DNA of 6,422 nucleotides from NCBI GenBank assembly GCA_046726955.1, contig JBKPBQ010000153.1:1-6422 (forward strand). The letters are read 5' to 3'. This stretch comes from CAVPGH01 sp046726955 (lineage in GTDB: Bacteria; Acidobacteriota; Vicinamibacteria; Fen-336). Below, piece by piece: positions 1-4,765 of this stretch (position 1 is the first letter of the stretch; each line of letters begins with the position of its first letter). Made by a program: the position numbers and the translations under genes. The notes beneath the pieces were generated by a model. It did no database searches and was not told the origin of the DNA. It saw only the letters and a program-made list of their open reading frames with translations.

Positions 1-1262
1 TCATCGGGATCCTCTCGGTCACTGGCTTGATCGCGAGCCTGTTCTTCACGATCGGCCGCAACGGTCCTCCAGACCTGAGTGTCACCTCGGCCCCGCCCGT
101 GGATTCCAAGGAATTCCTCCTCGCCATCGCGGGCACCGCGGGGGCGCCGCTGCTTCCCGGCGGATCGGCCCGGCTGCTCAACAACGGCGACGAGTTCTTT
201 CCCGCTCTCTACCAGGCCATCCACGGGGCGAAGAAGAGCGTGAACTTCAGCTGCTACATCTGGAAGAAGGGCAAGGTGAACGACGACCTCGTGAGAGTAC
301 TCGTCGACCGGGCGCGGGCGGGGGTCAAGGTGAGGATCCTCCTCGACGGCTTCGGCGGCTTCTTCACGCCGAAGGAATCGATCGAGGCCCTCCGGAGCGC
401 GGGTGCGAAGGTCGAGGTCTTCCGCGCGGCGCGGCTCGGCAAGCTCACGCGCTTCCACAAGCGCAACCACCGCCGCGCCATCGTCATCGACGGCAAGATC
501 GGCTTCACGGGAGGAATGGCCGTGGCCGACCAGTGGCTCGGCAACGCCGACAGCGACGAGCACTGGCGGGACAGCATGGTGGAGGTCACCGGCCCCCTGG
601 CCACGACGCTGCAGTCCTCGTTCGTGGACCTCTGGGCGGGCACGGTGGGGGAGGTGCTGGTGGGACCGGAGTACTTCCCACCTCCCGACCCCTCCGCCGG
701 CCCGGGCGAGCGGATCACGCTCCACACCGGCCTGGGCAGCTCGCCCTCGTACGAGAATCGCCCGCTGCGGCTCTTCTTCCTGCAGACCTTCCTCGCGGCG
801 CGGCACCGGCTGTGGATCACGACCCCCTACTTCGTGCCCGACAAGGCGGTGCGCGAGGCGGTGGCGGACCGCGCGCGGGCGGGAGTGGACGTGCGGCTGC
901 TCCTACCCGACTCGCACACCGACGCCGACCTCATCCGCCTCGCCAGCCACAACTACTACGAGGAGCTCCTGGAGTCGGGCGTGAAGATCTGGGAGTACAA
1001 GGCAACGATGATGCACCTCAAGCACGTGGTCGTGGACGGCGAGTGGTCCGTGGTGGGATCGGCCAACATGGACATCCGGGGCAGTGAGCTCAACTCGGAG
1101 AACGTCCTCGGCATCCTCGACACGGAGTTCGGCCGCCAGATGGAGGAGACGTTCCGGCGCGACCTCCAGCGGAGCGAAGAGATCCGCCTCGACGCCTGGC
1201 GCAAGCGCGTCTGGGAGCGCCCCCTGCAGAAGGCGGCCGTCCTGTTCTCCCAGCAGTACTGA
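1..1262 (+). CDS. Cardiolipin synthase / phospholipase D family phosphatidyltransferase, 5'-truncated by the window edge
   Basis: This is a membrane-anchored enzyme of the PLD superfamily. The family typically joins two phosphatidylglycerols into cardiolipin plus glycerol, though other phosphatidyl transfers are possible. The frame is open to the left edge and reads IGILSVTGLIASLFFTIGRN, a single membrane helix followed by the soluble part. A TTG at 27 could serve as a start but would cut this helix and has no Shine-Dalgarno, so the gene most likely begins before the window. Two PLD domains are visible. The first motif (468-491) reads HRRAIVID followed by GKIGFTGG, so the usual HxK lysine is arginine. 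The second (1014-1037) is canonical, HLKHVVVD followed by GSANMD. About 419 residues lie in the window, close to a full-length Cls. The TGA stop is at 1260-1262. Family assignment is firm; the exact lipid product is inferred. Confidence 0.95.
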   Translation, partial: IGILSVTGLIASLFFTIGRNGPPDLSVTSAPPVDSKEFLLAIAGTAGAPLLPGGSARLLNNGDEFFPALYQAIHGAKKSVNFSCYIWKKGKVNDDLVRVLVDRARAGVKVRILLDGFGGFFTPKESIEALRSAGAKVEVFRAARLGKLTRFHKRNHRRAIVIDGKIGFTGGMAVADQWLGNADSDEHWRDSMVEVTGPLATTLQSSFVDLWAGTVGEVLVGPEYFPPPDPSAGPGERITLHTGLGSSPSYENRPLRLFFLQTFLAARHRLWITTPYFVPDKAVREAVADRARAGVDVRLLLPDSHTDADLIRLASHNYYEELLESGVKIWEYKATMMHLKHVVVDGEWSVVGSANMDIRGSELNSENVLGILDTEFGRQMEETFRRDLQRSEEIRLDAWRKRVWERPLQKAAVLFSQQY

Positions 1263-1266
1263 CCGG

Positions 1267-1289
1267 CCGGCCTTCCGGGTCTTTCTCTT
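1267..1289 (+). terminator. Weak candidate terminator after the PLD-family gene
   Basis: A CCGG/CCGG stem (1267-1270 with 1275-1278, CCTT loop) is followed by the pyrimidine-rich run GTCTTTCTCTT (1279-1289). An alternative pairing is GGCCGG 1265-1270 with CCGGCC 1290-1295. The stem is short and the tail is interrupted by C, so this is only a weak intrinsic terminator candidate. Confidence 0.25.
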
Positions 1290-1301
1290 CCGGCCCTTCC
1301 C

Positions 1302-1332
1302 CTAACGCCCTGCTAACGCCGGACTAACAGCC
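1302..1332 (+). promoter_or_regulatory. Three CTAAC direct repeats at 11-bp spacing, candidate response-regulator operator
   Basis: CTAACGCC at 1302-1309, CTAACGCC at 1313-1320 and CTAACAGCC at 1324-1332 start exactly 11 bp apart, so the core CTAAC lies on the same face of the helix three times. OmpR/PhoB-family response regulators bind head-to-tail repeats with this spacing (the E. coli pho box is the standard case). The array ends about 10 bp before a -10-like box at 1339-1344, which is where an activator replacing a poor -35 would sit. The repeats are seen directly; the regulator type is inferred. Confidence 0.5.
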
Positions 1333-1338
1333 GGCGCC

Positions 1339-1344
1339 TAGCTT
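1339..1344 (+). promoter_or_regulatory. Candidate -10 box (TAGCTT) for the FAD oxidoreductase gene
   Basis: TAGCTT matches the sigma-70 consensus at three of six positions, including first T, A and last T. No good -35 lies 17 bp upstream; the CTAAC array occupies that place. Transcription would begin near 1351, leaving a leader of about 47 nt before the ATG at 1398. Confidence 0.3.
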
Positions 1345-1397
1345 TGGGAACAGTCTCGGCAGGAAACGGGGCCTCCGGGACAGTGGGAGGACTGACG

Positions 1398-2771
1398 ATG
1401 AAGGACACGGAAATCCAGGAGCTGCGCGGCAAGTTCCGCGGCGAGCTGATCGCACCGGGCGACTCGGCGTACGAGGGGGCCCGAAAGGTCTACAACGCCA
1501 TGATCGACAAGAAGCCCGCGCTCATCGCCCGCTGCGCGGACGTGGCGGACGTGATGACGGCGGTGAACTTCGCTCGCGAGAAGGGCGTCCTGCTCGCCGT
1601 CCGCGGCGGCGGGCACAACGGCCCCGGCCTCGGCACCTGCGACGGCGGCCTCGTCGTGGACCTCCGGTCGCTGAAGGGCATTCGAGTGGACCAGAAGGCC
1701 CGGACGGTGCGGGTGGAGGGAGGCGCCCTCTGGGGCGAGGTCGACCACGCGACGCACCCCTTCGGCCTCGCCGTGCCGAGCGGCTTCCTCTCCACGACCG
1801 GCGTCGGCGGCCTCACCCTGGGCGGCGGCATCGGCTACCTGTCCCGCCGGTACGGCCTCACCATCGACAACCTCCTCGAGGCGGACGTGGTCCTCGCCGA
1901 CGGCCGTCTGGTGACGGCGAGCGCGGAGCAGAACGAGGACCTGTACTGGGCCGTGCGCGGCGGCGGCGGCAACTTCGGGGTCGTGACGTCGTTCCTCTTC
2001 CGCGCCAACCCCGTGGGCAACGTCTACGGGGGGCCGATCTTCTGGCCCCTGGACAAGGGCGCCGCGCTCCTCCGCGCCTGGCGGGACTTCATCCTGAAGG
2101 CGCCCGAGGAGATCAACGGGTGGTTCGCCTTCGCGACGGTTCCTCCCGTCCCCATGTTCCCGGCCGAGCACCATCTCAAGAAGGTGGTGGTGATCACCTG
2201 GTGCTACACCGGTGACCTCGCGAAGGCGGAGGAGGCGATGAAGCCCGTCCGTCAGTTCGCGCCGCCGCTCATGGACTTCTGCGGCCCGATCCCGTTCCCC
2301 GCGCTGCAGAGCCTGTTCGACGGGCTCTATCCCGCGGGCTTGCAGTGGTACTGGAAGGCCGACTTCTTCCAGGACCTGAGCGACAAAGCCGTCGACCTCC
2401 ACGTCAAGTACGCGGAGCGGCTCCCGAGCCCGCACTCGACCATGCACCTCTACCCGATCAACGGTGCGGCGGGGCGCGTGGGGAAGGCGGACACCGCCTT
2501 CAGCTATCGCGACGCGCGCTTTGCCGAGGTCATCGTCGGCGTCGATCCCGACCCCGCGCAGAACTCGCGCCTCGTGCAGTGGGCCCGGGACTACTGGCTC
2601 GCCCTGCACCCGTTCTCGCTGGGCGGCGGCTACGTCAACATGATGATGGACGAGGGCGAGGAGGGCGTGAAGTCGGCCTACCGGGAGAACCACTCCCGCC
2701 TCGCCGAGGTGAAGCGAAAGTACGACCCGCAGAACCTCTTCCGGATCAACCAGAACATCCGGCCCGCCTAG
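1398..2771 (+). CDS. FAD-linked oxidoreductase, BBE-like (berberine bridge enzyme/PCMH family)
   Basis: This 457-residue protein is a flavin-dependent oxidase or dehydrogenase of the VAO/PCMH fold, a family that oxidises sugars, alcohols or secondary metabolites. The ATG at 1398 is chosen because GGGAGG (1385-1390) lies 7 nt upstream; the frame is open back to a TTG at 1344, but that extension looks non-coding. The FAD-binding domain spans about residues 35-205, with RGGGHN at 69-74, where H73 is the expected 8-alpha-histidyl flavin attachment site. The second loop, GFLSTTGVGG (129-138), lacks the cysteine that makes the second flavin bond in bicovalent members such as GOOX, so one covalent link is expected. 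A substrate domain follows, and the C-terminal BBE segment (about 410-455) ends KYDPQNLFRINQNIRP. No signal peptide or Tat motif is seen, so it is probably cytoplasmic. The substrate cannot be read from the sequence. Confidence 0.93.
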   Translation: MKDTEIQELRGKFRGELIAPGDSAYEGARKVYNAMIDKKPALIARCADVADVMTAVNFAREKGVLLAVRGGGHNGPGLGTCDGGLVVDLRSLKGIRVDQKARTVRVEGGALWGEVDHATHPFGLAVPSGFLSTTGVGGLTLGGGIGYLSRRYGLTIDNLLEADVVLADGRLVTASAEQNEDLYWAVRGGGGNFGVVTSFLFRANPVGNVYGGPIFWPLDKGAALLRAWRDFILKAPEEINGWFAFATVPPVPMFPAEHHLKKVVVITWCYTGDLAKAEEAMKPVRQFAPPLMDFCGPIPFPALQSLFDGLYPAGLQWYWKADFFQDLSDKAVDLHVKYAERLPSPHSTMHLYPINGAAGRVGKADTAFSYRDARFAEVIVGVDPDPAQNSRLVQWARDYWLALHPFSLGGGYVNMMMDEGEEGVKSAYRENHSRLAEVKRKYDPQNLFRINQNIRPA

Positions 2772-2802
2772 ACGGCAGGTCGACCGATCGGACGAAGACG
2801 AA

Positions 2803-2832
2803 GACGGGGCACGGCCCGCGCCGTGCCCCGTC
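2803..2832. terminator. Perfect 13-bp hairpin between convergent genes, likely bidirectional terminator
   Basis: GACGGGGCACGGC (2803-2815) and its exact reverse complement (2820-2832) enclose the 4-nt loop CCGC. It lies 31 nt past the FAD oxidoreductase stop and 22 nt past the stop of the minus-strand gene. No T run follows on the plus strand. On the minus strand the stem is followed by TTCGTCTTCGTC, a partial U-rich tail, so termination is better supported for the minus-strand gene. Confidence 0.7.
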
Positions 2833-2838
2833 GTGGGT

Positions 2839-2853
2839 CGCCTCGCGGAGGCG
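2839..2853. repeat. Small 6-bp GC hairpin directly after the secreted-protein stop codon
   Basis: CGCCTC (2839-2844) pairs with GAGGCG (2848-2853) around a 3-nt loop GCG. On the minus strand it begins 1 nt after the TAG stop and precedes the larger 13-bp hairpin, giving two stacked stems in the 3' end of that transcript. It may help terminate or protect the mRNA end. Confidence 0.35.
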
Positions 2854-2854
2854 G

Positions 2855-3319
2855 CTACTGCTTGTCGTAGACGGCGGTGCTGCTCACCTTCTTTCCGGTC
2901 GGGTCCGTGGTCATGACGTCCACGGTGCGGGTCTTGCCGTCGGGCGAGACCGTGATGCGGCCGGTGATCGTCACCACCGTGCCCTTCTTCGCCATCAGCT
3001 CGAGCGTCCGGTCGTCGACCTTCTTATAAGAGCGCATGTCGGACGTCGCGTCGCCGGTCACGGGGTAGTCCTTGCCGTCGAACTTGCCGGTCCACTCGTT
3101 GTGCGTGGGCTTGCCGTCCTTGTCGATCCCGTCCACCGTCACCTTCACGGTGTCGCCCGTCTCCGCGTAGATGACGGTCGTGTTCTTGGGCGCCTCGGGG
3201 TTGATCTTGGACTTGGCCTCGTTCAGCTTCCAGGTGCCGATCTGAGGATCTGCCGCGAAGCACAGGCTGTAGCCCGCGAGCAGCACTGCCACCGATGCCA
3301 GGACGGTTCTCGTTCTCAT
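2855..3319 (-). CDS. Small secreted protein of unknown function
   Basis: This encodes 154 residues. The ATG at 3319-3317 is preceded by AGGAGG (3330-3325) with 5 nt spacing. The frame is open far upstream, but that part is antisense to the neighbouring hydrolase gene. Residues 1-22 or 1-23 form a clear signal peptide: MRTRT, a hydrophobic stretch, then CFA before AD. C20 does not sit in a good lipobox (YSLC), so a soluble exported protein is more likely than a lipoprotein. The mature part (about 131 residues) starts DPQIGTWKLNEAKSK, is rich in alternating polar and hydrophobic residues with G/D turns (for example EWTGKFDGKDYPVTGD), and is probably an all-beta fold resembling a small barrel. 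I recognise similar proteins annotated as hypothetical in Acidobacteriota, but know no function. It is transcribed divergently from the serine hydrolase gene and convergently with the FAD oxidoreductase gene. Confidence 0.88.
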   Translation of the reverse strand: MRTRTVLASVAVLLAGYSLCFAADPQIGTWKLNEAKSKINPEAPKNTTVIYAETGDTVKVTVDGIDKDGKPTHNEWTGKFDGKDYPVTGDATSDMRSYKKVDDRTLELMAKKGTVVTITGRITVSPDGKTRTVDVMTTDPTGKKVSSTAVYDKQ

Positions 3320-3362
3320 CGCTTCCTCCTCTACTGCGGTGTCCGCTGTCCCTGAAAGGCCG

Positions 3363-3368
3363 ATTCTA
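3363..3368 (-). promoter_or_regulatory. Candidate -10 box (TAGAAT) for the secreted-protein gene
   Basis: On the minus strand, TAGAAT (3368 to 3363) matches TATAAT at five of six positions and lies 43 nt upstream of the ATG, an ordinary leader length. No convincing -35 is seen 16-18 bp further upstream (CCGACG), and a run of eight G on the minus strand (3399-3392) lies beyond it. Confidence 0.4.
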
Positions 3369-3403
3369 GCCCCGCCGGTCCATTTCGTCGGCCCCCCCCT
3401 GAG

Positions 3404-3432
3404 TTGTCGGATTTTCGACGACAGCGTAGGCT
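3404..3432 (+). promoter_or_regulatory. Candidate sigma-70-like promoter for the serine hydrolase gene
   Basis: TTGTCG (3404-3409, four of six to TTGACA) and TAGGCT (3427-3432, three of six to TATAAT) are separated by 17 bp. Transcription would start near 3439, giving a short leader just ahead of the GGAGG at 3441. An inverted repeat TGTCG-N9-CGACA (3405-3409, 3419-3423) overlaps the -35 and spacer and could be an operator. The match is weak and may be chance. Confidence 0.3.
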
Positions 3433-3451
3433 GCCGGCCCGGAGGTCGTCC

Positions 3452-4720
3452 ATGGCCCATCGCCGAGCGCCGACGCGGTGCGCGGAGCTCCTGTTCGCCG
3501 CCGTCCTTTCTATCGGGGGTGCCACCGTCGTCGGCGCGGGGCCTCCCGGCTATACCGCGGAAGAGGCGGGCCGGTTGCGCCGCGCGGTCACGCTCGACAA
3601 CTGGGACGACGGCGGCGAGATCTCGCGGTTCGTGTACCTGAACGTGTCGGAGATCTTCCCGGTGGCAGTAGTGAGACGCGGCGGGCCCGTGGCCGCCCTG
3701 CCCGTCGAGATGAACCCGGCGATCGGGCGCTACGTGGTGGATCGCTCGAACGGACACTCCGTGACGCTCGACGACGCCGTGGCCGGCGGTCCGTTCGACG
3801 GCTTCGTCGTCGTCCATCGCGGCCGCGTCGTCTACGAGCGCTACCCGCGCATGCGCGCCGGCGACCGCCACCTGATGTTCTCCGTGACGAAGGCTTTCGT
3901 GGGCATGGCCGTGGCCTTGCTCGAGGACCGGGGCGAGGTCCGTCTCGACCACGCGATCGCCGAATACATTCCGGACCTGAAAGGAACGGCCTGGGAGCCG
4001 ACGCCGGTGCGCGACGTCCTCGAGATGTCGTCCGGGATCGAGACCGGCGAGGCGGCGCCCGACCCCTACTCCGATCCGCAGAACAAGCACTACCAGCTCG
4101 AGGCCAGCCTGGGGATGCTCCCCAAGACCGCGGCCATGTCGGAGGACGTGCAGCGCGAGGAGACCTACCGTTACCTGCGCACGCAGCGCCGGGTGCGCGC
4201 GCCGGGCGTCCTGTGGGAGTACTCGAGCGTCAGCACGACGGTTCTCGCCTGGCTCGTCGAGCGCGTGAGCGGCCGGACGCTCGCCGAGTTCCTGTCCGAC
4301 GAGGTCTGGTCGCGCATGGGAGCGGAAGCCGACGCGCAGATCGTGGTCAATCGCAACGGCATCGCCGCGGCCCACGCCGGCCTCTCGGCGACGCTGCGCG
4401 ACCTCGCGCGCTTCGGGATGCTGTTGACGCCGTCGCGCTCCTCGGAGGAAGGCCGGATCTTTTCCGACGCCGTGGTTCGGCGCATCGCCGAAGGCGGGCG
4501 GCCGCAGATCCTGAAGGAACCGGGCCGGCGCCACCACGTCGCGTACCAGTGGGACGGCGTCACGGGCAAGGGCGACTTCTACAAGGGAGGCTTCGGCGAC
4601 CAGCTCCTCTACGTCGCGCCCCGGAAGGACGTGGTGATCGCGTACTTCGGCACGAATGCGACCCTGGATTCCCGGCCCTACCTCCTCCCCCTCGCGGCGA
4701 TGGTGGACGAGCTGTTCTGA
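3452..4720 (+). CDS. Exported serine hydrolase, class C beta-lactamase / 6-aminohexanoate-dimer hydrolase (NylB)-like
   Basis: This 422-residue protein is of the serine beta-lactamase-like superfamily, whose members cleave amide or ester bonds in peptides, oligomers or esters through an acyl-enzyme. The ATG at 3452 has GGAGG (3441-3445) with 6 nt spacing; the in-frame TTG at 3404 lies inside the probable promoter and is rejected. An N-terminal signal sequence runs to about residue 30 (hydrophobic 13-29, ending VVGAG). The catalytic SxxK is S144-V-T-K147 (codon S144 at 3881). The second motif is Y257-S-S (WEYSSVSTTVLAWLVERVSG), the pattern seen in NylB/EstB-like enzymes rather than the YxN of true class C beta-lactamases. 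The third element is K378-G-G-F-G-D-Q, in place of KTG. The segment HAGLSATLRDLARFGML is also characteristic of this subfamily. It is probably periplasmic. Antibiotic hydrolysis is unlikely; the natural substrate is unknown. Confidence 0.92.
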   Translation: MAHRRAPTRCAELLFAAVLSIGGATVVGAGPPGYTAEEAGRLRRAVTLDNWDDGGEISRFVYLNVSEIFPVAVVRRGGPVAALPVEMNPAIGRYVVDRSNGHSVTLDDAVAGGPFDGFVVVHRGRVVYERYPRMRAGDRHLMFSVTKAFVGMAVALLEDRGEVRLDHAIAEYIPDLKGTAWEPTPVRDVLEMSSGIETGEAAPDPYSDPQNKHYQLEASLGMLPKTAAMSEDVQREETYRYLRTQRRVRAPGVLWEYSSVSTTVLAWLVERVSGRTLAEFLSDEVWSRMGAEADAQIVVNRNGIAAAHAGLSATLRDLARFGMLLTPSRSSEEGRIFSDAVVRRIAEGGRPQILKEPGRRHHVAYQWDGVTGKGDFYKGGFGDQLLYVAPRKDVVIAYFGTNATLDSRPYLLPLAAMVDELF

Positions 4721-4724
4721 GGAA

Positions 4725-4762
4725 CGTCGAGGCGGGACGGCCGAGGCCGCCCCGCCCCGACG
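4725..4762. terminator. Long GC hairpin filling the gap between convergent genes, likely bidirectional terminator
   Basis: CGTCG 4725-4729 pairs with 4758-4762, GGCGGG 4731-4736 with 4751-4756, and CGGC 4738-4741 with 4746-4749. Two A.C mismatches interrupt the stem and the loop is CGAG, for 15 pairs in all. It begins 4 nt after the serine hydrolase stop and ends 3 nt before the stop codon of the minus-strand receptor gene. No U run follows on either strand, so termination rests on position and stem strength. Confidence 0.6.
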
Positions 4763-4765
4763 GGT

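Noticed and set aside
1344..1397. Upstream TTG start for the FAD oxidoreductase, adding 18 residues
   Set aside because: The added residues are low-complexity G/S/T/A, there is no Shine-Dalgarno before the TTG, and GGGAGG sits at the ideal distance from the ATG at 1398.
1338..2693. Long minus-strand open frame (451 codons) opposite the FAD oxidoreductase gene
   Set aside because: Its translation is rich in R, V, H, E and A with no domain pattern, as expected from the antisense of a GC-rich gene; the plus strand has clear family motifs and a Shine-Dalgarno.
3253..3265. Possible lipobox at Cys20 of the small secreted protein
   Set aside because: The residues before the Cys are Y-S-L, not the small residue at -1 and aliphatic at -3 that signal peptidase II needs; CFA before AD fits signal peptidase I better.
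3320..4537. Minus-strand extension of the secreted-protein frame, giving a 560-residue protein
   Set aside because: The extension is antisense to the serine hydrolase, lacks domain signals, and would bury a signal peptide and a strong Shine-Dalgarno in the middle of the protein.
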